Source: Streptomyces sp. MNU76
GTDB taxonomy: Bacteria > Actinomycetota > Actinomycetes > Streptomycetales > Streptomycetaceae
Assembly: GCF_020982545.1 (NCBI RefSeq)
Contig: NZ_JAJKLK010000021.1
Span: 372,001-436,000, forward strand
Length of the DNA stretch: 64,000 nt
Reading direction: 5' to 3'
This document shows, piece after piece, positions 45,102-55,200 of the stretch. A model generated the notes under the pieces. That model ran no database searches, was not told the origin of the DNA, and saw only the letters and a program-made list of their open reading frames with translations. Each line of letters starts with the position of its first letter. Within the stretch, counting starts at the first letter, position 1. Made by a program: the position numbers and the translations under genes.

Positions 45102-46402
45102 CGACCCTGATGTTCATCCTCGGCATAGTGGTCTTCGTGATCGGCCTGGCGTTCTCGATCGCGTGGCACGAGCTGGGCCACTTCTCGACCGCCAAGCTCT
45201 TCGGCGTGCGCGTGCCCCAGTTCATGGTGGGCTTCGGCCCCACCCTCTGGTCGAAGAAGAAGGGCGAGACCGAGTACGGCGTCAAGGCGATCCCGCTCGG
45301 CGGCTACATCCGCATGATCGGCATGATCCCGCCCGGCGAGGACGGCCGGATCGAGAGCCGCTCGACCTCCCCCTGGCGCGTGATGATCGAGGACGCCCGC
45401 GCGGCCTCCTTCGAGGAGCTCCAGCCCGGCGACGAGAAGCGGCTGTTCTATACGCGCAAGCCCTGGAAGCGCGTCATCGTCATGTTCGCCGGCCCCTTCA
45501 TGAACCTGGTCCTGGCCGTCGTGATCTTCGTCGGCGTGATGATGACCTTCGGCGCCCAGACCCAGACCACCACCGTCAGCAAGGTCTCGGACTGCGTCAT
45601 CGAGGCCAGCGAGAACCGCTCCAAGTGCCGCTCCGACGACGCCGAGGCCCCCGCCAAGGCCGCGGGCCTGAAGCCGGGTGACAAGATCGTCGCGTTCAAC
45701 GGCGAGCCCGTCGACGACTGGGCCGCCCTGCAGTCCGACATCCGCTCCAACCCCGGCAAGCAGGTCACCGTCACCGTCGACCGCGACGGCAAGCAGCTCG
45801 ACCTCACCGCCACCCTGGTCAAGAACCAGGTCAGCAAGACCGACGGCAACGGCGGCTACGTCGAGGACAAGTACGTCTCCGCCGGCTGGTTCGGCTTCAC
45901 GCCCGCCTCCGGCATCGTCCCGCTCTCCTTCGGCGAATCGGTCGACCGCATGGGCGACATGATGGAGAACGGCGTCGAGGCCCTGCTCGCCCTGCCGTCC
46001 AAGGTCCCCGCCCTGTGGGACGCCACCTTCGGCGACGGCGAGCGCGAGGCCGACTCGCCCATGGGCGTGGTCGGCGCGGCCCGCGTCGGCGGCGAGATCT
46101 TCACCATGGACATCCCCCCCACCCAGCAGCTCGCCAGCTTCCTCATCCTGCTGGCCGGCTTCAACCTCTCCCTCTTCCTGTTCAACATGCTCCCGCTGCT
46201 CCCGCTCGACGGCGGCCACATCGCGGGCGCCCTGTGGGAGTCGCTGCGCCGGAACGCGGCGAAGCTGCTGCGCAGGCCCGACCCGGGCCCGTTCGACGTG
46301 GCGAAGCTGATGCCCGTCGCCTACGTCGTGGCCGGCATCTTCGTCTGCTTCACCCTCCTGGTCCTGATCGCGGACCTCGTGAACCCGGTGCGCATCTCCT
46401 AG
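45098..46402 (+). CDS. Site-2 intramembrane metalloprotease (RseP/Rip1 type)
   Basis: Zinc protease that cleaves membrane-bound substrates such as anti-sigma factors. The 434-residue protein has HELGH at 24-28 in the first membrane helix, a PDZ domain near 190-260 (AGLKPGDKIVAFNGEPVDDW), and the third metal ligand in the LPLDGGH segment near 370. Four membrane segments are visible. It is translationally coupled to dxr. The substrate in this organism is not indicated. Confidence 0.9.
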   Translation: MTTLMFILGIVVFVIGLAFSIAWHELGHFSTAKLFGVRVPQFMVGFGPTLWSKKKGETEYGVKAIPLGGYIRMIGMIPPGEDGRIESRSTSPWRVMIEDARAASFEELQPGDEKRLFYTRKPWKRVIVMFAGPFMNLVLAVVIFVGVMMTFGAQTQTTTVSKVSDCVIEASENRSKCRSDDAEAPAKAAGLKPGDKIVAFNGEPVDDWAALQSDIRSNPGKQVTVTVDRDGKQLDLTATLVKNQVSKTDGNGGYVEDKYVSAGWFGFTPASGIVPLSFGESVDRMGDMMENGVEALLALPSKVPALWDATFGDGEREADSPMGVVGAARVGGEIFTMDIPPTQQLASFLILLAGFNLSLFLFNMLPLLPLDGGHIAGALWESLRRNAAKLLRRPDPGPFDVAKLMPVAYVVAGIFVCFTLLVLIADLVNPVRIS

Positions 46403-46554
46403 CCACCCGCGGTTCACGACGGCCGGGCACACTCCGCGGTGGGCCCGGCCGGACGGTGATGTGCCCGGGTCCGTGCCGGTGCCGTAATCTCGAAGCCTGG
46501 AGCCCGCCCGTACCGGGACCCGATCCTGATCCACAACTTGGGGTTGCACAGCAG

Positions 46555-47712
<1,158 letters not shown>

Positions 47713-47739
47713 GGAGGACCATGGCGTCTTCTGAGGACA

Positions 47740-47822
47740 GGCCCGTCAGGGCCGTCTTCAGGGGCGCGGGGAACTGCGCGACAAGCCACGAAGCACCCGC
47801 ACCCGCCAAAGCACAGTAGCCC
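47740..47822. repeat. Copy of dispersed intergenic repeat
   Basis: GTCTTCAGGGGCGCGGGG followed by AACTGCGCGACAAGCCACG and CACCCGCACCCGCC lies between ispG and the GNAT gene. It ends in CCCCGAGCT, matching the outer arm of the full copy at 24855-25042. Confidence 0.7.
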
Positions 47823-47902
47823 CCGAGCTATGAGGCGCTCGGCACAGCCCGGCAGGGTATCGTGCGGAGACCAGCGCAGACCCCAGGGTGAGGCCCCCGT
47901 AC

Positions 47903-48757
47903 GTGTTGACCCAGACCACCACCAGGGTCCTCGAACCGAGTGACCTGGACGCCGCACTCGCCGTCCTGGACCGAGACCCCGTCGCGAACGCCTTCGTGAC
48001 CTCCCGCGTCCAGGTCGCCGGGCTGGACCCGTGGCGGCTGGGCGGCGAGATGTGGGGCTGGTACGAGGACGGCGCCCTGACCTCCCTCTGCTACGCCGGC
48101 GCCAACCTCGTCCCCATCTGCGCCACCCCCCGCGCCGTGCGCGCCTTCGCCGACCGCGCCCGCCGGGCCGGCCGCCGCTGCTCCTCGGTCGTCGGCCCCG
48201 CCGAGCCCACCGCCCAGCTCTGGCGCCTCCTCGAACCCAGCTGGGGCCCGGCCCGCGAGGTCCGCTCGCACCAGCCCCTCATGGTCACCGACCGGCTGCC
48301 CGACCCCGCCGAGGTCACCCCCGACCCGTACGTCCGCCGGATCCGCAAGGACGAGATGGACACGATCATGCCGGCGTGCGTCGCCATGTTCACCGAGGAG
48401 GTCGGCGTCTCCCCGCTGGCCGGCGACGGAGGCCTCCTCTACCAGGCCCGGGTCGCCGAACTGGTGGGCTCCGGCCGCTCCTTCGCGCGCCTCGGCGCCG
48501 ACGGCCGCGTCGTCTTCAAGGCCGAGATCGGCGCCGCCACCCCCCATGCCTGCCAGATCCAGGGCGTCTGGGTCGCCCCCGAATACCGGGGCCAGGGCCT
48601 CGCGGCCCCCGGCATGGCAGCGGTCCTCCGCTACGCCCTGGCCGACGTGGCCCCGCTGGTCAGCCTCTACGTCAACGACTTCAACACGGCGGCGAGGCGC
48701 ACGTACCAGCGAGTGGGTTTCCAAGAGGTGGGCGCTTTGATGAGCGTGCTGTTCTGA
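47903..48757 (+). CDS. GNAT family N-acetyltransferase with DUF4081-like N-terminal domain
   Basis: A 284-residue protein. The first half (LEPSDLDAALAVLDRDPVANAFV, GGEMWGWYEDGALTSLCYAG) fits DUF4081. The second half is a GNAT fold with the acetyl-CoA site in VWVAPEYRGQGLAAPGM and SLYVNDFNTAARRTYQRVGF. The GTG at 47903 is placed 9 nt after TGAGG; an upstream in-frame GTG at 47888 is possible. The acceptor is unknown. It lies between ispG and proS, as I recall from Streptomyces generally. Confidence 0.8.
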   Translation: MLTQTTTRVLEPSDLDAALAVLDRDPVANAFVTSRVQVAGLDPWRLGGEMWGWYEDGALTSLCYAGANLVPICATPRAVRAFADRARRAGRRCSSVVGPAEPTAQLWRLLEPSWGPAREVRSHQPLMVTDRLPDPAEVTPDPYVRRIRKDEMDTIMPACVAMFTEEVGVSPLAGDGGLLYQARVAELVGSGRSFARLGADGRVVFKAEIGAATPHACQIQGVWVAPEYRGQGLAAPGMAAVLRYALADVAPLVSLYVNDFNTAARRTYQRVGFQEVGALMSVLF

Positions 48758-48887
48758 GACAGGTCGGCTGCAGCAGAGTCAGGGGCGCGGGACCGTATTT
48801 CCCATGCGGCTCCGCCGCGTGGGCGCGACCAGCCACATCCAACCCGCACCCCGCACACAACCCGAACCCCCCTGTAGCATCCGCAAC

Positions 48888-49418
48888 ATGGACCTCGTCA
48901 TCGGCCCCTTGGACCTCCCCGCCCACGTAGACGAGGCCCTAGCCGTACAAGCCGTAGCCTTCGGCCTGGGCCCCGACGAGGTCGCGGTCCGCCGCCAGAT
49001 CGTCCTCCGCCACATGACGTACCCGGGGGCCAGAGCCCTCGGCGCCACGGCCGGAGGCCGCCTCGTCGGCTTCGTCTACGGCATGCCCAACGACCGCACC
49101 CACTGGTGGTCCACCGTCGTAGAGCCCTACCTCCGCGCCCTCGGCCACGACCACTGGCTGGACGACTCCTTCGTCATCACCGAACTGCACGTCCACCCGC
49201 GCCACCAGAACCACGGCGTCGGCCGCGCCCTGATCACCACCATCACCGACAGCGCCGTCGAACCCCGTTCGATCCTCTCCGCGATCGACATCGACAGTCC
49301 CGCCCGCGGCCTCTACCACTCCCTCGGCTACACCGACCTCGCCCGCCGGGTCGTCTTCCCCAGCGCCCCCATGCCCTACGCCGTGATGGGCGCCCCCCTG
49401 CCCCTGCGTCGCAGGTAG
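48888..49418 (+). CDS. GNAT-fold acetyltransferase-like protein
   Basis: A 176-residue GNAT protein. ALGATAGGRLVGFVYG is the central strand pair. FVITELHVHPRHQNHGVGRALITTI is the acetyl-CoA binding loop, and SPARGLYHSLGYTDLARRVVFP the C-terminal strand. The ATG at 48888 is the first plausible start; an upstream open stretch lies in a diverged copy of the dispersed repeat (48778-48860). Substrate unknown. Confidence 0.78.
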   Translation: MDLVIGPLDLPAHVDEALAVQAVAFGLGPDEVAVRRQIVLRHMTYPGARALGATAGGRLVGFVYGMPNDRTHWWSTVVEPYLRALGHDHWLDDSFVITELHVHPRHQNHGVGRALITTITDSAVEPRSILSAIDIDSPARGLYHSLGYTDLARRVVFPSAPMPYAVMGAPLPLRRR

Positions 49419-49519
49419 CCGACCCGCCGACCTCCATCGCCACCACCGGATTTCCACGGGCACCCGCCCCCCGGCTAACCTCCTGCCATCAACCAAACCC
49501 CGGCAGGAGTACGACAACC

Positions 49520-51223
49520 ATGGCGAACGCACCGGTCCAGCGCATGTCCCAGTTGATGGCGAAGACGCTGCGCGACGACCCCGCGGACGCCGAGGTGCTC
49601 AGCCACAAGCTTCTCGTCCGCGCCGGTTACGTCCGCCGCACCGCAGCCGGTGTGTGGACCTGGCTGCCGCTCGGCAAGAAGGTCCTCGCCAACGTGGAGC
49701 GCATCGTCCGCGAGGAGATGGACGCGATCGGCGCCCAGGAGGTGCTGCTCCCCGCCCTGCTGCCGAAGGAGCCGTACGAGGCGACCGGCCGCTGGGACGA
49801 GTACGGTCCGGAGCTGTTCCGCCTGAAGGACCGCAAGGGCGGCGACTACCTCCTCGGCCCCACCCACGAGGAGATCTTCACGCTGATCGTGAAGGACCAG
49901 GCGTCCTCCTACAAGGACCTGCCGGTGATCCTCTACCAGATCCAGACCAAGTTCCGTGACGAGGCCCGCCCCCGCGCCGGCATCCTGCGCGGCCGTGAGT
50001 TCCTGATGAAGGACTCGTACTCCTTCGACACCGAGGACGAGGGCCTGGCCCAGTCGTACGCCCTGCACCGCCAGGCGTACCAGAAGGTGTTCGAGCGCCT
50101 CGGCCTCGACTACCGCATCTGTGCCGCCACGGCCGGCGCGATGGGCGGCTCGAAGTCGGAGGAGTTCCTCGCCCCGGCGGGCGCCGGCGAGGACACCTTC
50201 GCGGACTGCCCGGCGTGCGACTTCGCGGCCAACACCGAGGCGATCACCTTCGAACTGAAGCCGGTGGACGCGGGCGACGTACCCGCCCTCGAAGAGATCC
50301 CGACCCCGGACACCCCGACCATCGAGACCCTCGCCGCGCACCTGGGCGTCGAGGCCTCCGCCACGCTGAAGAACCTCCTCGTCAAGGTCGACGGCGAGAT
50401 CGTCGCCGTCGGCGTCCCCGGTGACCGCGAGGTCGACATGGGCAAGGTCGAGGCGCACTTCGCCCCGGCGGTCGTCGAGATGGTCACCGAGGCGGACTTC
50501 GCAGGCCGCCCCGACCTGGTCCGCGGCTATGTCGGCCCGCAGGGCCTCGGCGAGAAGGTCACGTACATCGCCGACCCGCGCGTCGCCCCGGGCACCGCCT
50601 GGATCACCGGCGCCAACAAGCCCGGCACGCACGCCAAGAACGTCGTCGCGGGCCGGGACTTCGAGGTCGCCGAGTACGTCGACGTCGTGGTGGTCCAGGA
50701 GGGCGACCCCTGCCCGAACTGCGGCACCGGCCTCAGGCTGGACCGCGCCATCGAGATCGGCCACATCTTCCAGCTCGGCCGCAAGTACGCCGACGCCCTC
50801 AAGCTCGACGTCCTCGGCCAGAACGGCAAGCCCGTCCGCGTCACCATGGGCTCCTACGGCATCGGCGTCTCCCGCGCGGTCGCCGCCCTCGCCGAACAGT
50901 CCGCCGACGACAAGGGCCTGTGCTGGCCGGCCGAGGTCGCCCCGGCCGACGTCCACGTCGTCGCCGCGGGCAAGGCCCTCCAGACCGAACTGGCCCTCGA
51001 CGTCTCCGAGAAGCTGCGGGCCGCCGGCCTCCGCGTCCTGGTCGACGACCGTGCGGGTGTCTCCCCGGGCGTGAAGTTCACCGACTCCGAGCTGATCGGC
51101 GTACCGAAGATCCTGGTCGCCGGCCGCCGCTCCGCCGAAGGCGTCCTGGAGCTGAAGGACCGCCGCACCGGCGAGCGCGAGGAGCTGACGGTCGACGAGG
51201 CGATCGCCCGCCTGACGGTCTGA
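49520..51223 (+). CDS. proS: Prolyl-tRNA synthetase (bacterial type)
   Basis: Class II aminoacyl-tRNA synthetase, 567 residues. Class motifs are seen in the N-terminal catalytic core (RAGYVRRTAAGVWTWLPLG, LLGPTHEEIFT, FRDEARPRAGILRGREFLMKD). The inserted editing (INS) domain spans about 230-390 (VPALEEIPTPDTPTIETLAAHL, VGVPGDREVDMGKVE). The anticodon-binding domain with VLVDDRAGVSPGVKF and DSELIGVPKILVAG ends the protein. The ATG at 49520 follows CAGGAG. A terminator lies at 51246-51290. Confidence 0.95.
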   Translation: MANAPVQRMSQLMAKTLRDDPADAEVLSHKLLVRAGYVRRTAAGVWTWLPLGKKVLANVERIVREEMDAIGAQEVLLPALLPKEPYEATGRWDEYGPELFRLKDRKGGDYLLGPTHEEIFTLIVKDQASSYKDLPVILYQIQTKFRDEARPRAGILRGREFLMKDSYSFDTEDEGLAQSYALHRQAYQKVFERLGLDYRICAATAGAMGGSKSEEFLAPAGAGEDTFADCPACDFAANTEAITFELKPVDAGDVPALEEIPTPDTPTIETLAAHLGVEASATLKNLLVKVDGEIVAVGVPGDREVDMGKVEAHFAPAVVEMVTEADFAGRPDLVRGYVGPQGLGEKVTYIADPRVAPGTAWITGANKPGTHAKNVVAGRDFEVAEYVDVVVVQEGDPCPNCGTGLRLDRAIEIGHIFQLGRKYADALKLDVLGQNGKPVRVTMGSYGIGVSRAVAALAEQSADDKGLCWPAEVAPADVHVVAAGKALQTELALDVSEKLRAAGLRVLVDDRAGVSPGVKFTDSELIGVPKILVAGRRSAEGVLELKDRRTGEREELTVDEAIARLTV

Positions 51224-51245
51224 GCAACCTCGCTCCCCCGGACCG

Positions 51246-51290
51246 TTCCCCGACCGTGGGGCGTGACAGAACGCCACTACGGTCGGGGAA
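51246..51290. terminator. Stem-loop between convergent proS and kinase-like gene
   Basis: The 12-bp arms TTCCCCGACCGT and ACGGTCGGGGAA enclose an inner GCGT/ACGC stem. Located 23 nt after the proS stop and 47 nt after the convergent gene's stop, it can serve both directions. Confidence 0.8.
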
Positions 51291-51336
51291 ACCGGACGGC
51301 ACCCCCAGGGGCGCCGGGCTGTGTCGACGGACCCGG

Positions 51337-52269
51337 TCAAAGCCACCCGGCGAACTCCAGCAACAGTTCGGCGTCCCGCGGTCGCCCCACCCGCCGGGCC
51401 CGCACCCCCGACTCCACGGCCCGGAACAACGTCCACCCCCGCAGCCGCTCCTGATCCACGTCCAGCGACTCGGCCAGTTTCCGCACCCGCCGCCGAGTGA
51501 TCGCCGCCCCCGACGGCGAGGCGATCAGATCCTCCACGCGATCGCGCACCAACCGGGCCAGATCGAACGCGCACTCACCCACCACCGGATCCGGCCCCAC
51601 AGCCAGCCACGGCAACCGCTCCCCGGCGAGCACCTTGCTCTGCCGGAACGTCCCGTGCAGCAACCGCTCCTCCGGCGCGGACTCCAGCAGCTCCGCACGG
51701 ACCCCGAGAGCCGCGTCGACCAGCCCCCGCACCTCGGGGTCCTCCTCGGCGCCCGCCCGCACGGCCTCCGCCTGCCGGCCCGTCCGCTCGGACACGGTCT
51801 CGAAGACATGCGCCTCGGGCGGCTCGACCCACAGTCGGCGCAGGGTCGCCGCGGCCTCCAGCAGCGCCTTCGCCTCGGGCAGCGACCGCACCGACAGATC
51901 GGGGTGCAGCCGCTCCAGCAGCAGCACGCCATGACTGTCCCCGGGGTTCAGCAACTGAACGGCTCCCCGCCCGTCCCAGTGCGCGAGCGCGGCCCGCTCG
52001 CCCTCCGGCCGGGCCCGCTCGGGCGCCAGCTTGAGCACGGCGGGCGTGCCGTCGATGAGCCGCACCAGGAGCACCAGACTGCTCCGGCCACCTGGGGCCT
52101 GTACGCGTTCGACCGTCAACTCGCGGAGATCCACGGCCTGTTGGGCCAGCGCGGGGAGTCTTTCCAGCCACTCGCCGATCCCGTCCCCGCCGTCCGGCCG
52201 ACGGGTCTCGGCGAGCGCTCGCACCAGCCGCCGCGGCGGTTCGAAGTCCTCGAAGGCCATGCGCGCCAT
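51337..52269 (-). CDS. Aminoglycoside phosphotransferase-like protein lacking catalytic residues
   Basis: A 310-residue protein with the kinase-like fold of the streptomycin/hydroxyurea phosphotransferase group. The ATP lysine is K80 (PAVLKLAPE), the hinge is VLLLERL, and the C-lobe catalytic block is LLHGTFRQSKVLAGERLPWLAV, followed by GPDPVVGECAFDLARLV. In active relatives the block reads HGDLHxxN and the metal motif DPKP. Here the catalytic Asp is T207, the metal Asn is K212 and the DPKP Asp is G225. Phosphotransfer is therefore unlikely. The remaining frame is intact with no frameshift, so it may act as a binding or scaffold protein. It precedes no obvious partner; the DUF4439 gene is 28 nt upstream on the same strand and may be cotranscribed. 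Confidence 0.7.
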   Translation of the reverse strand: MARMAFEDFEPPRRLVRALAETRRPDGGDGIGEWLERLPALAQQAVDLRELTVERVQAPGGRSSLVLLVRLIDGTPAVLKLAPERARPEGERAALAHWDGRGAVQLLNPGDSHGVLLLERLHPDLSVRSLPEAKALLEAAATLRRLWVEPPEAHVFETVSERTGRQAEAVRAGAEEDPEVRGLVDAALGVRAELLESAPEERLLHGTFRQSKVLAGERLPWLAVGPDPVVGECAFDLARLVRDRVEDLIASPSGAAITRRRVRKLAESLDVDQERLRGWTLFRAVESGVRARRVGRPRDAELLLEFAGWL

Positions 52270-52297
52270 GGGCGAGTCGTTCCCTTCCGGAGCGTGA

Positions 52298-52753
52298 TCA
52301 GGTGTGCGGTGTCGCCGACGGGCCGGCGGCGGCCGTCCGCTCGGCGAGACCAGGGAAGGCTACGCTTGCGCCCCGCCACCGCACCGCACGCACCGCCGCC
52401 TCCCGCAGCGCCTCGGTGGCCGTGGCGCGACGGTCGCCCTCGGCCGCCCGCACGAGATCGGAGTAGACGCCCGCCACCCGCACCTCCAGCTCTGCGGCGA
52501 GCCGCACGGCGGACTCGGAATCGGCCACCTGGAACGGCAACGCGTACCCGGCGGCCGCCACGGCGGGCTTGCCGCCCAGGTCCCGTACGGCCCGGGTGAG
52601 CTCGTCCCGGCGGGCCCGGTGCGCGTCGTACGCCTCCCGTGCCTCGCGCCGGCGCGCCTCACCGATCTTCCCGCCGACGACGCCGTAGCCGTACACGGCG
52701 GCGTGCTCGGCCCCGAGCGCCGCCTGTACCGCCTTCAGCTCCCCGCTGCTCAC
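52298..52753 (-). CDS. DUF4439 ferritin-like domain protein
   Basis: A 151-residue helical protein matching the DUF4439 ferritin-like pattern (ELKAVQAALGAEHAAVYGYGVVG near the start, then REAYDAHRARRDELTRAVRDLGG). E15, H17 and Y21-type residues occupy positions of metal ligands in ferritin-like proteins, though metal binding is not proven. The GTG start overlaps the stop of the upstream lipoprotein gene (GTGA), so they are coupled. The upstream lipoprotein has the same kind of helical tail. Confidence 0.75.
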   Translation of the reverse strand: MSSGELKAVQAALGAEHAAVYGYGVVGGKIGEARRREAREAYDAHRARRDELTRAVRDLGGKPAVAAAGYALPFQVADSESAVRLAAELEVRVAGVYSDLVRAAEGDRRATATEALREAAVRAVRWRGASVAFPGLAERTAAAGPSATPHT

Positions 52754-53324
52754 TTCGCACCCTCCGTCAACATGTACGCGTGCCCGGCGCCCGCCGCCGC
52801 CACCGAGGCCATCAGCCGCGCCACCTCACCCGGCACCCGCAGCAACGCCTTGGCCCGCTTGTCGGCGAGCGCCCGCTCGGCGGCGGCCAGCTCGGTGAGT
52901 GCGGCCCGGGGGTCGTCGGGCACGGGGGCGGAGGAAGCCGAGGCGGACGAGGACGGCGTACCGGACGGGGACGGCGCATCCGAGGAGGACGGCGAGCCGG
53001 ACGGGGAGGCGCTCGCCTCACCCGCGCCCGCCCCTTCGCGCCCCCGAACGCCTCGGCGTGCCGTACGACCTCCGCCCGCAGCGGGGTCAGCAGCGCGGCC
53101 AGGTCCGGATGGGCGGCGAGCACGAGGTCGTACCGCTCCACGAGCCCTTCGCTGTCCCGCGCCGCACGAGCGCGCGCCCGCTCCAGCTCCGAGCTGCCAC
53201 TCCCGCCGTCGGACCCCTCACCCCCGGACGAGCACCCGGCGAGCAGCCCCACACCGGCGGCCCCGACCAGCAAACTCCTTCTGCGCGGCCCCGAGGGGGC
53301 ACGCGACGACAGGCTGAACGACAC
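52750..53324 (-). pseudogene. Tat-type lipoprotein gene with one frameshift
   Basis: From GTG 53324 the product has a twin-arginine-like RRRSLLVGAAG, lipobox ending LAGC near residue 30, and a helical region (ERARARAARDSEGLVERYDLVLAAHPDLAALL). At about 53045, in a C run on the plus strand, the frame is lost. The downstream frame continues with a Ser/Pro-rich linker (GEASASPSGSPSSSDAPSPSG) and a helical end, AALTELAAAERALADKRAKAL to HAYMLTEGAK, stopping at 52750-52752. One extra base restores a single protein of about 190 residues. The gene is coupled to the DUF4439 gene. A sequencing deletion is more likely than decay. Confidence 0.75.
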
Positions 53325-53379
53325 GGCAGACGTCCTCGGGGGGTCGTACGAACAAAAGAGCGGTGTGATCACGTTACCC

Positions 53380-53470
53380 GGCCGCGCCCCGGAAGGGGCG
53401 CGGGGAACGGCGCGCCGAGCCACGGACAACCCGCACGCGCCGCACGGACTACGCCACCCGAGCTCGGAGG
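53380..53470. repeat. Diverged copy of dispersed intergenic repeat
   Basis: GGAAGGGGCGCGGGGAACGG followed by CGCGCCGAGCCACGG and ACCCGCAC lies between the divergent lipoprotein and rimP genes. It matches the element core with a few changes. Confidence 0.55.
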
Positions 53471-53558
53471 CGGACGGCAACACCCCAGTGGAGCGGCTAC
53501 CCTTTGACCTGACACGCGCCCTACCCACAACAGCACACGCGGCCGAGGAGTCACCCGG

Positions 53559-54077
53559 ATGAGCACCACCCAGAGCGAGAGGCTGCGAGAACTGCTGGAA
53601 CCGCTCGTACGCTCCCAGGGCCTGGATCTCGAAGAGATCGCAGTGGACTCGGTCGGACGCAAGCGGGTGCTGCGGGTGGTCGTCGACTCGGACGAGGGCG
53701 CCGATCTGGACACCGTCGCCGACGTTAGCCGCGCCCTCTCGGCCAAGCTGGACGAGACGGACGCGATGGGCCAGGCGGAGTACACCCTGGAAGTCGGTAC
53801 GCCGGGCGCCGAGCGCGCCCTCACCGAACACCGTCACTACCGCCGTGCCGTGGACCGTCTGGTGAAGTTCGCGCTCCGTGAGGACGGGGAACTGATCGCC
53901 AGAATCCTGACCGTGGACGACGACGGCCTCGACCTCGAAGTGCCCGGGGTGAAGGGCCGCAAGGCCACCACTCGCCGGCTCGCCTTCGCGGAGATCGACA
54001 GGGCCCGCGTCCAGGTCGAGTTCAACCGCAAGGACAAGAAGGACCAGAAGGACATGACGGAAGAGGAGGAGGCGTAG
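53559..54077 (+). CDS. rimP: Ribosome maturation factor RimP
   Basis: A 172-residue 30S assembly factor. The N-terminal domain includes LVRSQGLDLEEIAVDSVGRKRVLRVVVDSDEGADLDTVADVSRALSAKLDE. It is followed by the YTLEVGTPGAERALTE motif and the C-terminal SH3-like domain, with a lysine- and glutamate-rich tail (KDKKDQKDMTEEEEA). The ATG follows GAGGAG. It begins the rimP-nusA-ylxR-infB operon; nusA starts 2 nt after its stop. Confidence 0.93.
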   Translation: MSTTQSERLRELLEPLVRSQGLDLEEIAVDSVGRKRVLRVVVDSDEGADLDTVADVSRALSAKLDETDAMGQAEYTLEVGTPGAERALTEHRHYRRAVDRLVKFALREDGELIARILTVDDDGLDLEVPGVKGRKATTRRLAFAEIDRARVQVEFNRKDKKDQKDMTEEEEA

Positions 54078-54079
54078 CC

Positions 54080-55066
54080 GTGGACATCGACATGAGTGCC
54101 CTCAGGGGCTTGGTGCGGGAGAAGGAGATCTCCTTCGACCTGCTCGTCGAGGCGATCGAGGCGGCCCTCCTCATCGCCTACCACCGCACCGAGGGAAGCC
54201 GCCGCCACGCGCGCGTGGAGCTCAACCGGGAGACCGGCCATGTGACCGTGTGGGCGAAGGAGGACCCCGAGGACCTGGAGGAGGGGCAGGAGGCACGCGC
54301 GTTCGACGACACACCGTCGGACTTCGGGCGCATCGCCGCCACCACCGCCAAACAGGTGATCCTGCAGCGGCTGCGGGACGCCGAGGACGACGCCACGCTC
54401 GGTGAGTACGCCGGGCGCGAGGGCGACATCGTCACCGGCGTGGTCCAGCAGGGCCGCGACCCGAAGAACGTGCTCGTCGACATCGGCAAGCTGGAGGCCA
54501 TCCTGCCCGTGCAGGAGCAGGTCCCCGGCGAGACCTACCAGCACGGCATGCGGCTCCGGTCGTACGTCGTACGGGTGGCGAAGGGTGTGCGCGGCCCCTC
54601 CGTGACGCTCTCGCGCACCCACCCGAACCTGGTGAAGAAGCTCTTCGCCCTGGAGGTGCCGGAGATCGCCGACGGGTCCGTCGAGATCGCCGCCATCGCC
54701 CGGGAGGCGGGACACCGCACGAAGATCGCCGTCCGCTCGACCCGCAGCGGTCTGAACGCCAAGGGCGCCTGCATCGGCCCGATGGGCGGCCGGGTGCGCA
54801 ATGTCATGGGCGAGCTGAACGGCGAGAAGATCGACATCGTCGACTGGTCGGACGACCCGGCGGAGATGGTGGCGAACGCGCTCTCACCGGCCCGGGTCTC
54901 CAAGGTCGACGTGGTGGACCTCGCGGCCCGCTCCGCGCGCGTGACGGTGCCCGACTACCAGCTGTCGCTGGCGATCGGCAAGGAGGGCCAGAACGCCCGC
55001 CTCGCCGCCCGTCTCACCGGCTGGCGGATCGACATCCGACCGGACACCGAACAGCCGTCCGAGTAG
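54080..55066 (+). CDS. nusA: Transcription termination/antitermination factor NusA
   Basis: A 328-residue RNA polymerase-associated factor. The N-terminal RNAP-binding domain (ALRGLVREKEISFDLLVEAIEAALLIAYH) is followed by the S1 domain (GDIVTGVVQQGRDPKNVLVDIGKLEAILPVQEQ) and two KH domains (GACIGPMGGRVRNVMGEL and LAIGKEGQNARLAARLTGW). The short actinobacterial form lacks the acidic repeats of enterobacteria. The GTG at 54080 is 2 nt after rimP; an ATG at 54092 is alternative. Confidence 0.94.
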   Translation: MDIDMSALRGLVREKEISFDLLVEAIEAALLIAYHRTEGSRRHARVELNRETGHVTVWAKEDPEDLEEGQEARAFDDTPSDFGRIAATTAKQVILQRLRDAEDDATLGEYAGREGDIVTGVVQQGRDPKNVLVDIGKLEAILPVQEQVPGETYQHGMRLRSYVVRVAKGVRGPSVTLSRTHPNLVKKLFALEVPEIADGSVEIAAIAREAGHRTKIAVRSTRSGLNAKGACIGPMGGRVRNVMGELNGEKIDIVDWSDDPAEMVANALSPARVSKVDVVDLAARSARVTVPDYQLSLAIGKEGQNARLAARLTGWRIDIRPDTEQPSE

Positions 55067-55140
55067 TCGTCGCAGTCGTCCGAGCGGTCGGGGAACAGAT
55101 CCAAGCCGCAGGTCGCTTAGATCACGTCAGTTATACGTGC

Positions 55141-55170
55141 GGCAAGTGTTCGATTCTTGCCCCAAAGGGG
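55141..55170. promoter_or_regulatory. Two adjoining small hairpins between nusA and ylxR
   Basis: GGCAAG (55141-55146) pairs with CTTGCC (55156-55161) around a TGTTCGATT loop, immediately followed by CCCC-AAA-GGGG. The first resembles a tRNA T-arm but no other tRNA part is present. It may be an attenuator in the 134-nt gap. Confidence 0.45.
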
Positions 55171-55200
55171 TGAGGTCGCTGCGGGGAGGTAGACTTAGCA

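Noticed and set aside
55141..55162. tRNA-like T-arm between nusA and ylxR
   Set aside because: Only one hairpin resembles a T-arm; acceptor, D and anticodon arms are absent. Kept as a possible attenuator only.
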